Assembly (NCBI GenBank): GCA_963742715.1
Contig: CAVUMR010000002.1
Span: 2,418,001-2,482,000 of the forward strand
Direction: 5' to 3'
DNA length: 64,000 bases
Source of the DNA: CAVUMR01 sp963742715
GTDB taxonomy: Bacteria > Actinomycetota > Actinomycetes > Mycobacteriales > Micromonosporaceae
Part shown: piece after piece, positions 34,976 through 44,780 of the stretch
Numbering within the stretch: position 1 is the first letter of the stretch
How the letters are laid out: every line of letters begins with the position of its first letter
Made by a program: the position numbers and the translations under genes
The notes under the pieces: generated by a model
Databases searched by the model: none
What the model was told of the DNA's origin: nothing
What the model saw: only the letters and a program-made list of their open reading frames with translations

Positions 34976-35785
34976 GTGACGCTGGGTGATCAGCGTAGCC
35001 GGACGGACAGCCCCCTCCAGAACGGCGCGGAGGGCCTGGCGCCCGGAGACGCACCGGACGCCGGTACGGCCGGCGCGACCAGGACCGGCTTCCGCGGAGG
35101 CCGGCAGAGCAGCGTGTCCGACGAGATCGCGCTGCGGTCTGTCGTCGCTTCCCTCCGCCCGGTCAAGGTCTTCCAGCCGGCCACCTCGCCTATCCGGCCA
35201 GCCGGTGACGCACCCGGACCGGTAATCGGGGCGGCGGTGCTGTGTGCCCTGCTCACTCTGCCACTCCTGGTAACCGCCGGCTCGCTGTTCGCCGATCTGA
35301 CCAACCGGTCCACTCTGCTCGGCGGACTGCTGTCGCTCAGCACGCTCGGGCTCACCGCGATGTGTGTGCTGGCCGCGGTCTGGCTGGTGCGCCGCGGTAC
35401 CCCGCTGCCGGCACTGTTCATCGCGCTGGTCACGTTCGTGGCCACCGTGTCCAGCGGAATCCGGTTGAGCCAGGGCACCTTCGTCGACCTGGTGACGTTC
35501 GCCGTCTGGCTGATCTTCGCGTTACTGGCCGGGCTGATGCTCGGGTTGCTGCGTACCCGGCTGGCCAGGCGCTGGCTGCTGCTGCGCAACCGCGAGTGGA
35601 TCGCCGACCGGCCACCGGCGAAGGTACGGCGGATCCCGGCGGTACGACTGCGCCGGCGCCCGCGCCGGGTCGGCCGGCACACCCGCCGGCGTACCAACCG
35701 GCTCATCGCGCGGCGCCGTCGACTGCGGGCGTTCGGACGGGACTTCGTCGGCCGGCACTCGCCGGACTATCCATCGCACGGGTAG
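34976..35785 (+). CDS. Multi-pass membrane protein, function unknown
   Basis: A 269-residue protein starting at a GTG, with AAAGG upstream. Residues 1-80 are polar. Four hydrophobic helices follow (about 80-105, 112-138, 146-165, 168-190), and the C-terminal 70 residues are extremely Arg-rich (RLRRRPRRVGRHTRRRTNR), probably cytoplasmic and able to bind nucleic acid or acidic lipid headgroups. I do not recognise a family. It is a single gene between serA (divergent) and ilvC (convergent). Confidence 0.75.
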   Translation: MTLGDQRSRTDSPLQNGAEGLAPGDAPDAGTAGATRTGFRGGRQSSVSDEIALRSVVASLRPVKVFQPATSPIRPAGDAPGPVIGAAVLCALLTLPLLVTAGSLFADLTNRSTLLGGLLSLSTLGLTAMCVLAAVWLVRRGTPLPALFIALVTFVATVSSGIRLSQGTFVDLVTFAVWLIFALLAGLMLGLLRTRLARRWLLLRNREWIADRPPAKVRRIPAVRLRRRPRRVGRHTRRRTNRLIARRRRLRAFGRDFVGRHSPDYPSHG

Positions 35786-35810
35786 GGCGGGCCGGCGACG
35801 CCGGCCCGCC
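35786..35810. terminator. Bidirectional terminator between membrane-protein gene and ilvC
   Basis: A perfect 11-base stem, GGCGGGCCGGC with its complement, and a three-base loop, between two convergent stop codons. No T-run. Confidence 0.7.
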
Positions 35811-35821
35811 ACCGCGTGGTG

Positions 35822-36835
35822 TCAGGCGGTTTCGGTGATCGGCCGGTCCACCCAGCTCATCATGCCGCGCAACCGCTTGCCGACCACCTCGATCGGATGC
35901 TCGGCCGCGGCTTCCCGGTACTTGCTGAAGTTCGGCCGGCCGGCGTCGTCCTCGGCGATCCAGTTCCGGGCGAACGTGCCGTCCTGGATCTCGGTGAGTA
36001 CCTGCCTCATCTCGTCCTTCACCCGCTGGTCGACCACCCGCGGACCGGAGACGTAGTCGCCGTACTCCGCGGTGTCGGACACCGAGTAGCGCATCCGGGC
36101 GATGCCGCCCTCGTACATCAGGTCGACGATCAGCTTGAGCTCGTGCAGGCACTCGAAGTAGGCGATCTCCGGCGCGTACCCGGCCTCGGTCAGTACTTCG
36201 AACCCGGCCTGTACCAGCGCGGACGCACCGCCGCAGAGCACCGCCTGCTCGCCGAACAGGTCGGTCTCGGTCTCCTCGGTGAACGAGGTGCGGATCGCGC
36301 CGGCCCGGGTACCGCCGATCGCGCGGGCGTACGACAGCGCGAGCGGGAACGCCTGCCCCGACGCGTCCTGCTCCACCGCGACCAGCACCGGTACGCCCTT
36401 GCCGTCGACGAACTGCCGGCGGACCAGATGCCCCGGGCCCTTCGGCGCCACCATCGCGACGTCCACATCGGACGGTGCGGTGATGAAGCCGTACCGGATG
36501 TTGAAGCCGTGCCCGAAGAACAGCGCCTTGCCGCGGGTCAGGCTCGGCGCGACGTGCTCGGCGTACAGGGTGCGCTGCACGGTGTCCGGCGCCAGCATCA
36601 TGATCAGGTCGGCCTCGGCTGCCGCCTCGGCCGGCGTCGTCACGCGCAGCCCCTCGTCGCTCGCCTTGGCCCGGCTCTTCGAGCCCTCCGGCAGCCCGAC
36701 CCGGACATCAACCCCCGAGTCGCGCAGGCTCAACGCGTGCGCGTGCCCCTGGCTGCCGTACCCGAGCACGGCCACCGCGCGGTCCTGCACCAGCGAAAGA
36801 TCCGCGTCATCGTCGTAGTACACCTGGGCGGTCAT
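35822..36835 (-). CDS. ilvC: Ketol-acid reductoisomerase
   Basis: Rearranges and reduces acetohydroxy acids, the second shared step of Val, Leu and Ile synthesis, using NADPH. The Rossmann motif VAVLGYGSQGHAHALSLRDSG and the metal-binding region EQAVLCGGASALVQAGFEVL are present; 337 residues is the short class I form. GAGGAAG precedes the ATG. It is the third gene of ilvB-ilvN-ilvC, after a 28-base gap. Confidence 0.96.
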   Translation of the reverse strand: MTAQVYYDDDADLSLVQDRAVAVLGYGSQGHAHALSLRDSGVDVRVGLPEGSKSRAKASDEGLRVTTPAEAAAEADLIMMLAPDTVQRTLYAEHVAPSLTRGKALFFGHGFNIRYGFITAPSDVDVAMVAPKGPGHLVRRQFVDGKGVPVLVAVEQDASGQAFPLALSYARAIGGTRAGAIRTSFTEETETDLFGEQAVLCGGASALVQAGFEVLTEAGYAPEIAYFECLHELKLIVDLMYEGGIARMRYSVSDTAEYGDYVSGPRVVDQRVKDEMRQVLTEIQDGTFARNWIAEDDAGRPNFSKYREAAAEHPIEVVGKRLRGMMSWVDRPITETA

Positions 36836-36863
36836 CGATCTTCCTCTCGAATCACACAGTGGG

Positions 36864-37379
36864 TCAGGCCGTTGCGCGGAGCGTGGGGCTGGTGATGGAA
36901 CGCGAGCCCCGGCCCACCGCGACCACGCCGGACTGCACCATCTCCTTGATGCCGAACGGCTCCAGCACCCGCAGCAGCGCGGCCAACTTGTCGTCGGTAC
37001 CGGTCGCCTCGATGGTCACCGCGTCGGTCGACACGTCCACCACCTTGGCCCGGAACAGCTGCACGGTCTCCAGTACATGCGAGCGGGTCTGCAGGTCGGC
37101 ACGCACCTTGACCAGCAGCAGCTCACGTTGTACCGCGCTGCCCGGCTCCAACTCCACGATCTTCAGTACGTTGATCAGCTTGTTCAGCTGCTTGGTGACC
37201 TGCTCCAGCGGCGAGTCCTCGACGTTGACCACGATCGTGATGCGGGAGATGCCGGGCTGTTCGGTCTCCCCGACCGCGAGCGAGTCGATGTTGAAGCCGC
37301 GCCGGCTGAACAGCCCGGCGACCCGGGCCAGTACCCCGGGCTTGTTCTCCACCAGCACGGACAGCGTGTGCCTGCTCAT
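36864..37379 (-). CDS. ilvN: Acetolactate synthase small (regulatory) subunit
   Basis: Binds valine and controls the IlvB catalytic subunit. It begins MSRHTLSVLVENKPGVLARV, the typical ACT domain start, followed by GLFSRRGFNIDSLAVGETE. 171 residues with the C-terminal domain complete. Its ATG overlaps the ilvB stop by one base (TGATG), giving translational coupling and fixed subunit ratios. Confidence 0.96.
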   Translation of the reverse strand: MSRHTLSVLVENKPGVLARVAGLFSRRGFNIDSLAVGETEQPGISRITIVVNVEDSPLEQVTKQLNKLINVLKIVELEPGSAVQRELLLVKVRADLQTRSHVLETVQLFRAKVVDVSTDAVTIEATGTDDKLAALLRVLEPFGIKEMVQSGVVAVGRGSRSITSPTLRATA

Positions 37380-39184
37380 CAGATGTCGTCTTCCTCGAAG
37401 CTCGGCCGCACCCCGCGGGCGAACATGATCTCGTCATTGCTGGTACCGGCGGCCACCATCGGCCAGACCATCGCGTCCTTGCCGACCACGAAGTCGATCA
37501 CCACCGGTACGTCGTTGATCTCCATCGCCGCCGCGATCGTCTTGTCCACGTCGTCGGCCGACTCGCAGCGCAGCCCGATGCAGCCGAACGCCTCGGCCAG
37601 CTTCACGAAGTCGGGGATCCGGTGCTTGTGGGTACCGAGGTCGGTCTGGCTGTACCGCTCGGAGTAGAACAGCGTCTGCCACTGCCGCACCATGCCGAGA
37701 TTGCCGTTGTTGATCACGGCGACCTTGATCGGGATGCCTTCCAGGGCACAGGTGGCGAGCTCCTGGTTGGTCATCTGGAAGCAGCCGTCGCCGTCGATCG
37801 CCCACACCGCCGCGTCCGGCCGGCCCACCTTGGCGCCCATCGCGGCCGGTACCGCGAAGCCCATCGTGCCCAGGCCGCCGGAGTTGATCCAGGTGTGCGG
37901 GTGCTCGTACCCGATGAACTGGCTGGCCCACATCTGGTGCTGGCCGACTCCGGCCACGTACACCCCCTCGGGTCCGACCAGCTCGCCCAGCCGCTTCACC
38001 ACGTACTGCGGGGCCAGCGTGCCGTCCGACGGCTCCTCCCAGCCCAGCGGGTACCGGCCGCGGATGTCGTCGAGCTGGCTCCACCAGCCGGTCAGCTCGG
38101 CCCGGTGCCCGGCGGTGTGCTCGGCCTCGACCGCCGCGATCAGCTCGACCAGGACATGCCGGGCGTCCCCCACGATCGGTACGTCCGCGGTCCGGTTCTT
38201 GCCGATCTCGGCCGGGTCGATGTCCGCGTGTACCACGGTCGCGCCGGGCGCGAAGCTGTCCAGCTTGCCGGTCACCCGGTCGTCGAACCTGGCCCCGAGC
38301 GCCACGATCAGGTCGGAGCGTTGCAGCGCGTACACGGCGCCGACGCTGCCGTGCATGCCCGGCATGCCCAGGTGCTGGAGGTGGCTGTCCGGGAACGCGC
38401 CCCGGGCCATCAGCGTGGTCACCACCGGAATGCCGGTCAGCTCGGCCAGCCGGCGCAGCTCCGCGGTCGCCCGCGCCTTGAGCACCCCGCCCCCGACGTA
38501 CAGCACCGGCCGGCGCCGGGTCGTCATCAGCCGGGCCGCCTCCCGGATCTGCTTGCCGTGCGGGTGCAGCGTCGGCCGGTACCCGGGCAGGTCCAGGCTC
38601 GGCGGCCAGCTGAACTTCGTCTTCGCCTGCAGCACGTCCTTCGGGATGTCCACCAGCACCGGACCCGGCCGGCCGGTACTGGCCAGGTGGAACGCCTCGG
38701 CCACGATCCGGGGCAGTTCCTCGGCGGACTGGACCAGGTAGCTGTGCTTGATGATCGGCATCGTGATGCCGCAGATGTCGGCTTCCTGGAACCCATCGGT
38801 GCCGATCAGGCTCCTCGAGACCTGACCGGTGATGGCGACCAGCGGTACCGAGTCCATGTACGCGTCCGCGATCGCGGTGACCAGGTTGGTCGCGCCCGGC
38901 CCGGAGGTGGCGATGCAGACGCCGACCCGGCCGGTGGCCTGGGCGTACCCCTGCGCGGCGTGCCCCGCGCCCTGCTCGTGCCGGACCAGGATGTGCCGGA
39001 TCGAGGTGGAGTCGAACAACGGGTCGTACGCCGGCAGGATCGCGCCGCCCGGAATGCCGAATACGACCTCGACGCGGAGCGCCTCGAGCGCCGCGATCAA
39101 CGCCTGCGCGCCGGTCACCGGGGTCTCGCCCGGCGGCGGCCCGGGCCGCGGCCGGTTGTCTGGTGGGCTTCCTGGTTTCGTCAT
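37379..39184 (-). CDS. ilvB: Acetolactate synthase large (catalytic) subunit
   Basis: A thiamine diphosphate enzyme making acetolactate or acetohydroxybutyrate. The N-terminal VFGIPGGAILPAYDPLF has the region before the catalytic glutamate (HEQGAGHAAQGYAQATG). The ThDP motif appears as WAIDGDGCFQMTNQELATC...NNGNLGMVRQWQ. 601 residues with a Pro-rich N-terminus. A leader peptide and attenuator precede it (39275-39397). It is first in ilvBNC and divergent from ilvD. Confidence 0.96.
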   Translation of the reverse strand: MTKPGSPPDNRPRPGPPPGETPVTGAQALIAALEALRVEVVFGIPGGAILPAYDPLFDSTSIRHILVRHEQGAGHAAQGYAQATGRVGVCIATSGPGATNLVTAIADAYMDSVPLVAITGQVSRSLIGTDGFQEADICGITMPIIKHSYLVQSAEELPRIVAEAFHLASTGRPGPVLVDIPKDVLQAKTKFSWPPSLDLPGYRPTLHPHGKQIREAARLMTTRRRPVLYVGGGVLKARATAELRRLAELTGIPVVTTLMARGAFPDSHLQHLGMPGMHGSVGAVYALQRSDLIVALGARFDDRVTGKLDSFAPGATVVHADIDPAEIGKNRTADVPIVGDARHVLVELIAAVEAEHTAGHRAELTGWWSQLDDIRGRYPLGWEEPSDGTLAPQYVVKRLGELVGPEGVYVAGVGQHQMWASQFIGYEHPHTWINSGGLGTMGFAVPAAMGAKVGRPDAAVWAIDGDGCFQMTNQELATCALEGIPIKVAVINNGNLGMVRQWQTLFYSERYSQTDLGTHKHRIPDFVKLAEAFGCIGLRCESADDVDKTIAAAMEINDVPVVIDFVVGKDAMVWPMVAAGTSNDEIMFARGVRPSFEEDDI

Positions 39185-39274
39185 GTCAGGCCGATCCGAT
39201 GTTCGAGACGGTCAGATTGAGTCACGCGGCCCGTCGCCGGCCGCAAACGGACAGTCGATTCCGGGCAACAAAAA

Positions 39275-39329
39275 AGCCCGCGTGCTGGATCGCACGGGGC
39301 TGCGCACCGCTGAGAAACACGCGGTGCGC
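39275..39329 (-). terminator. ilvB attenuator: leader hairpin plus intrinsic terminator
   Basis: On the minus strand, GCGCACCGC (39302-39310 with 39321-39329) forms a nine-base stem that starts at the last base of the leader stop. It abuts, with no gap, a terminator stem (39275-39285 with 39292-39301, one bulged base) followed by TTTTTTGTTG. The layout equals that upstream of cimA. Confidence 0.8.
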
Positions 39330-39397
39330 TAGGTAAGTACTACCTCGGTCAGGTAGGCACGCAGGCTCTGGGTAAGCACGGGCCCACTCTCGCTCAT
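39329..39397 (-). CDS. ilvB leader peptide rich in Leu and Val codons
   Basis: A 22-codon ORF starting MSESGPVLTQS and ending LTEVVLT before TAG, 150 bases upstream of ilvB. Five Leu/Val codons in the last eight positions could sense branched-chain aminoacyl-tRNA. A small hairpin, CTACCT/AGGTAG (39340-39356), lies in the coding part and may be the alternative structure. Similar leaders precede ilvB in other actinobacteria. Confidence 0.75.
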   Translation of the reverse strand: MSESGPVLTQSLRAYLTEVVLT

Positions 39398-39432
39398 CTC
39401 ACGCGGTGAGTCAACTTGTCCCACGCGGTGAG
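39398..39432. promoter_or_regulatory. Repeated CACGCGGTGAG between ilvB leader and ilvD
   Basis: CACGCGGTGAG occurs at 39400-39410 and 39422-39432, 22 bases apart (two helical turns). The first copy is part of the palindrome CTCAC-GCG-GTGAG (39398-39410). The region lies between the divergent ilvB leader and ilvD starts, so a dimeric regulator could control both. The regulator is unknown. Confidence 0.4.
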
Positions 39433-39487
39433 ACCGCGGATCGCGTACCGAGATGCGCCCGCAGGTCACAGTGCCAGACTGGGCACC

Positions 39488-41344
39488 ATGCCTGAGCTGC
39501 GGTCGAAGACCACGACACACGGACGGAACATGGCCGGTGCCCGCGCGCTGTGGCGCGCCACCGGAATGACCGACGGCGACTTCGGCAAGCCGATCGTCGC
39601 GGTGGCGAACAGCTTCACCCAGTTCGTACCCGGACACGTGCACCTGCGCGATCTCGGCCGACTGGTCGCCGACGCGGTGGCCGAGGCCGGCGGCGTGGCG
39701 AAGGAGTTCAACACGATCGCGGTCGACGACGGCATCGCGATGGGGCACGGCGGAATGCTCTACTCGCTGCCCAGCCGCGAGCTGATCGCCGACTCGGTCG
39801 AGTACATGGTCAACGCGCACTGCGCCGACGCGTTGGTCTGCATCTCGAACTGCGACAAGATCACCCCTGGCATGTTGATGGCCGCGCTGCGGCTGAACAT
39901 CCCGACCGTGTTCGTCTCCGGCGGGCCGATGGAGGCCGGCAAGACGGTCGCCATCGAGGGGGTGGTCCACTCCCGGATCGACCTGATCGACGCGATGACC
40001 GCGTCCGCGGACGAGTCGGTGTCCGACGACCAGCTCGCCGAGATCGAACGGTCCGCCTGCCCCACCTGCGGATCCTGCTCCGGCATGTTCACCGCGAACT
40101 CGATGAACTGCCTGACCGAGGCGATCGGCCTGGCGCTGCCGGGCAACGGCTCCACGCTCGCCACCCACGGCGCCCGCCGGGCGCTGTTCGAGCGGGCCGG
40201 CCGCCTCGTGGTCGAGCTGGCGCAGCGGTACTACGACAAGGACGACGACTCGGTGCTGCCCCGGTCGATCTGCTCCCGGCCGGCGTTCGAGAACGCGGTG
40301 GCACTCGACGTCGCGATGGGCGGCTCGACCAACACGGTGCTGCACCTGCTCGCCGCGGCCCGCGAGGCCGAGCTGGAGTTCCACGTACAGGACATCGACG
40401 CGGTGTCCCGGCGGGTGCCGTGCGTGGCGAAGGTCGCCCCATCTCCAGCCGGCCCGGGCCGGATTTTTCATATGGAGGACGTACACCGGGCCGGCGGCAT
40501 CCCGGCGATCCTCGGTGAGCTGCACCGGGGCGGGCTGCTGCACCGCGACGTGCACGCCGTACACGCGCAGTCGCTGGACGAGTGGCTGGACCGCTGGGAC
40601 ATCCGGGCCGCCGACCCCTCTCCCGAGGCGGTCGAGCTGTTCCACGCCGCGCCCGGCGGGGTGCGCACCACCGAGCCGTTCTCCACCACGAACCGGTGGG
40701 ACCGGCTGGACACCGACGCCGCCGACGGTTGCATCCGGGACGTCGCGCACGCGTACACCGCCGATGGTGGGTTGGCGATTCTGTTCGGCAATCTCGCGCC
40801 GGACGGCTGCGTGGTGAAGACCGCGGGCGTACCCGAGGAGGTCTTCCGGTTCCACGGCCCGGCCGTCGTGTTCGAGTCCCAGGAGCAGGCCGTCGAGGGC
40901 ATCCTCGGCAAGAAGATCTCCCCCGGCGACGTGGTGGTCATCCGGTACGAGGGACCGCGCGGCGGACCGGGGATGCAGGAGATGCTGTACCCCACCTCGT
41001 TCCTCAAGGGGCGGGGACTGGGCACGGTGTGCGCGCTGGTCACCGATGGTCGATTCTCCGGGGGTACCAGCGGGCTGTCGATCGGGCACGTCTCCCCGGA
41101 GGGGGCCGCGGGTGGACTGATCGCGCTGGTGGAAGACGGCGACGACATCGCCATCGACATTCCGGCGCGGACGATCTCGCTGCTGGTACCGGATGCCGAG
41201 CTCGACCGCCGGCGGGCCGTGCAGGAGGCTCGGGAGACGCCGTACACCCCGGTGGACCGGGACCGGACAGTCTCCAAGGCGCTGCGTGCGTACGCCTCGA
41301 TGGCGACCTCGGCCAGCGACGGCGCCTACCGCAAGGTCGACTAG
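39488..41344 (+). CDS. ilvD: Dihydroxy-acid dehydratase
   Basis: An iron-sulfur enzyme dehydrating the dihydroxy acids of Val, Leu and Ile synthesis. Cluster cysteines appear in ISNCDKITPGMLMAAL and CPTCGSCSGMFTANSMNCL, and GGSTNTVLHLLAAA follows. The start MPELRSKTTTHGRNMAGARA is typical; 618 residues is complete. It is divergent from ilvBNC with about 90 bases between its start and the ilvB leader, so both pathway arms may share control. Confidence 0.96.
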   Translation: MPELRSKTTTHGRNMAGARALWRATGMTDGDFGKPIVAVANSFTQFVPGHVHLRDLGRLVADAVAEAGGVAKEFNTIAVDDGIAMGHGGMLYSLPSRELIADSVEYMVNAHCADALVCISNCDKITPGMLMAALRLNIPTVFVSGGPMEAGKTVAIEGVVHSRIDLIDAMTASADESVSDDQLAEIERSACPTCGSCSGMFTANSMNCLTEAIGLALPGNGSTLATHGARRALFERAGRLVVELAQRYYDKDDDSVLPRSICSRPAFENAVALDVAMGGSTNTVLHLLAAAREAELEFHVQDIDAVSRRVPCVAKVAPSPAGPGRIFHMEDVHRAGGIPAILGELHRGGLLHRDVHAVHAQSLDEWLDRWDIRAADPSPEAVELFHAAPGGVRTTEPFSTTNRWDRLDTDAADGCIRDVAHAYTADGGLAILFGNLAPDGCVVKTAGVPEEVFRFHGPAVVFESQEQAVEGILGKKISPGDVVVIRYEGPRGGPGMQEMLYPTSFLKGRGLGTVCALVTDGRFSGGTSGLSIGHVSPEGAAGGLIALVEDGDDIAIDIPARTISLLVPDAELDRRRAVQEARETPYTPVDRDRTVSKALRAYASMATSASDGAYRKVD

Positions 41345-41395
41345 GCGCTCTACCAGTGGCTGCGTCGCTTGCTGGCGCGCGTTGGTTGGGGCGCG

Positions 41396-42427
<1,032 letters not shown>

Positions 42428-42467
42428 ATCCGCTCCTCGGGACCGCTCGTCGCGCGCGCCGGCCGGG

Positions 42468-42881
42468 TCATCCGAGTACCGCGTACACCGTGCTCGCCCG
42501 GGCGCTCGGCTCGGTGGCACCGTCCGGGGTCATCGTCACCTCGACGAAGGCCAGGGTACGGCCGATCTTGGAGACCTGCGCGTCGACCAGTACATCGGCG
42601 CCGAGCACCGGCCGCTGGAAGGTGACCGACTGGGACACCGTGGTCATCGGGAAGTACTCGCCCCGGCGCGCGCTGAGCGCGATCACCGTCGCGGTGTCCG
42701 CGGCCGCCATGAGCGCCTGCCCGGACAGCGCGCCACCCTCCCGGGCCAGCCGGTCCGACCAGGGCAGCCGCAGTACCGCGCCCCGCCCGTCCATCCGCTC
42801 CACGGACAACCCCAGCTCGCGTACCCAGGGCGCGAAGTGGTGGGCGAGGACCGCGTTGCCGTCATCGGCGCTGAACGTCAT
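42468..42881 (-). CDS. PaaI-type hot-dog thioesterase
   Basis: A 137-residue single-hot-dog-domain protein. EGGALSGQALMAAADTATVIAL resembles the PaaI/YbgC-like active helix, and the strand VSQSVTFQRPVLGADVLVDA is typical. It probably hydrolyses an acyl-CoA thioester. It lies 40 bases before the oxidoreductase gene and may be co-transcribed. Acyl-group specificity cannot be told. Confidence 0.85.
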   Translation of the reverse strand: MTFSADDGNAVLAHHFAPWVRELGLSVERMDGRGAVLRLPWSDRLAREGGALSGQALMAAADTATVIALSARRGEYFPMTTVSQSVTFQRPVLGADVLVDAQVSKIGRTLAFVEVTMTPDGATEPSARASTVYAVLG

Positions 42882-43010
42882 GCGCTGATCGTGCCAGCGC
42901 CCGCCGGTGTGATCCACGCACCGCGCGGCGCCCAGGTACGCGGTGCCGAGGGGCCACGCTCCACCGGGGCACCAGCGCGGGCTACGGCGGCGGGTGGCAC
43001 GATCGGGAGC

Positions 43011-43529
43011 GTGGCGCGAAAGACGATGGTGCGGTTCCGGTTCAACGTCGCGGTACCGATCGCCGGCGTGGTGGCGTTTCTCGGCGCCCTGCCGCTGGCC
43101 GCCGCGCGCTGGTACCTGGCCCCGATCCTGCTGGTACCGGCCGCGGTCGTCGCCTGGTCGGTACGGGCCGGCGTGGACGCCGACTCCGCCGGGCTCACCG
43201 TTCGGGCCCTGCTCGGCAGCCGGCGGATCCCCTGGTCCGAGGTGCAGGGTTTCGCGAGCCGGGGACGGCAGGTCAGCGTCGTACTCGCCGATGGCGGCCG
43301 GGTCCGGCTGCCGGGCGTGAGCACGGACGGCCTCAGCCGGCTGGTCGAAGCCGGCGGGCACGAGGTGAAGCACGCCGACCTGGTCGCCGACGGCGACTCC
43401 AGCGCAGCCACCGACACCGCCCGCACCGAGCCGGCCGACGGCGACGGCGACGGTGGCGGAACCGCCGAGGAGAGCGCGGCGAAGGACAGCGAAGCGGCGA
43501 ACGGCGCGCCCTCCGGCAAGCGGAGCTGA
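43011..43529 (+). CDS. Small membrane protein with PH-like domain
   Basis: A protein of about 172 residues. Two hydrophobic helices near the start (VAVPIAGVVAFLGALPLAAA and YLAPILLVPAAVVAW) are followed by a PH-like domain: VDADSAGLTVRALLGSRRIPW, then EVQGFASRGRQVSVVLADGG, a low-molecular-weight actinobacterial pattern. A 50-residue Asp/Glu/Ala-rich tail ends the protein. A GTG at 43011 or an ATG at 43026 could start it. Function unknown. Confidence 0.75.
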   Translation: MARKTMVRFRFNVAVPIAGVVAFLGALPLAAARWYLAPILLVPAAVVAWSVRAGVDADSAGLTVRALLGSRRIPWSEVQGFASRGRQVSVVLADGGRVRLPGVSTDGLSRLVEAGGHEVKHADLVADGDSSAATDTARTEPADGDGDGGGTAEESAAKDSEAANGAPSGKRS

Positions 43530-43560
43530 CGCCGACTCCACGCCAGCCGGCCGGCGCCGG

Positions 43561-43622
43561 TGGGGCCAGTGCGGGTGGGCCAGTGCGGGTGGGGCCAGTG
43601 CGGTGGGGCAGCGCGGGTGGGG
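43561..43622. repeat. Short GC-rich tandem repeat in a gene gap
   Basis: About four imperfect copies of a 14-16-base unit related to GGGCCAGTGCGGGTGG, between the PH-domain gene and the hydroxyacid dehydrogenase gene (convergent). It could be part of a terminator region or a neutral array. Confidence 0.65.
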
Positions 43623-43624
43623 CG

Positions 43625-44536
43625 TCAGTATCCGTCGGACACCACGTTGATCACGGGTTCGCCAGCCACATACCGCCGCAACTGCTCGGAGATCAGCTGG
43701 TACGCCCGCCGCGGGAATCCGCTGACCGAACCGGCCACATGCGGACTGAGCAGCACGTTCGGCATGGTCCACAGTGGATGGTCGGACGGCAGCGGCTCGG
43801 GCTCGGTGACGTCCATCGCGGCGCCGATCCGGCCGGTACGCAGCTCCGCGACCAGCGCGTCGGTGTCCACCACCGGGCCCCGGGCCGCGTTCACCAGCAG
43901 CGCCCCGTCGCGCATCCGGGCCAGGAACTTCGCGTCCACCATGCCGCGGGTGGCGTCGGTGAGCGGGACGATCACCACCACGACATCGGCCTGCGGCAGC
44001 AGTTCGGGCAGCTCGTCCACCCCGTGTACGCCCGGGCGGGCCCGCCGCGCCGACCGGACCAGCTCGACGTCGAACGGAGCGAGCCGGTCGCACAGCGCCT
44101 CGCCGATCGCGCCGGCGCCGACGACGAGTATCCGCTTGCCGGCCAGCTCGTCCGTACGCCGGTAGGCCCACTCCCGCTCGGCCTGCGCGCGGATGAAGCG
44201 CGGGAAGTCCCGGACGTACGCGAGGATCGCGGTAGCCGCCCACTCCGCGGTCGACGACGAGTGCACGCCGCGGGCATCGCACAGCGTGACCCCGGCCGGG
44301 GTACGCCCGGTCCACACGTCCGCGCCCGCGCTCATCAGCTGGATCACCCGCAGGTCCGGCAGCCGGTCCAGGGTGGTGAGCACCTCGTGGTTGGACAGGA
44401 ACGGCGGTACCCAGAACTCGACCCCGGCGCCGGCCGAGGGATGCTCGGCGACGCCGTCGTACACCTCGATCGTCACGCCGTCCGGAATCGCGCCGAGCAG
44501 CGAGCGGCCAGCCTGGTGCGGTATCCACGCCTTCAC
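43625..44536 (-). CDS. D-isomer-specific 2-hydroxyacid dehydrogenase
   Basis: An NAD(P)-dependent dehydrogenase of the D-2-hydroxyacid family, 303 residues. The Rossmann motif ILVVGAGAIGEALCDRLAPF, catalytic Arg in VNAARGPVVDTDALV, and the C-terminal VLLSPHVAGSVSGFP (His) are visible. It is shorter than SerA and lacks an ACT domain. It is a single gene; the substrate could be a glyoxylate- or hydroxypyruvate-like acid, not shown by sequence. The gap to the next gene (44537-44780) shows no gene. Confidence 0.9.
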   Translation of the reverse strand: MKAWIPHQAGRSLLGAIPDGVTIEVYDGVAEHPSAGAGVEFWVPPFLSNHEVLTTLDRLPDLRVIQLMSAGADVWTGRTPAGVTLCDARGVHSSSTAEWAATAILAYVRDFPRFIRAQAEREWAYRRTDELAGKRILVVGAGAIGEALCDRLAPFDVELVRSARRARPGVHGVDELPELLPQADVVVVIVPLTDATRGMVDAKFLARMRDGALLVNAARGPVVDTDALVAELRTGRIGAAMDVTEPEPLPSDHPLWTMPNVLLSPHVAGSVSGFPRRAYQLISEQLRRYVAGEPVINVVSDGY

Positions 44537-44780
44537 GGCATCCGACGATAGCCACGGTCGGGTCGGCCGGCAGCGGCACGGTCACCCGAATCCACAGGCC
44601 AGGACCGTTCCGGCGGTCCGCCGGGCCGGTAGGCGGGGTCCCGGCCGGCGGTCGGCCGGCGGTTGGCAGGCTCCACACCGGGCCGGCGGGCGGGTGGTTT
44701 GTCCGCAAACCCGCCCGGCCGGGCTGCGACTCGGTCACGGGATCGGAACCCACTGATCGACCGGCGTTAGCCTTGGCCGG

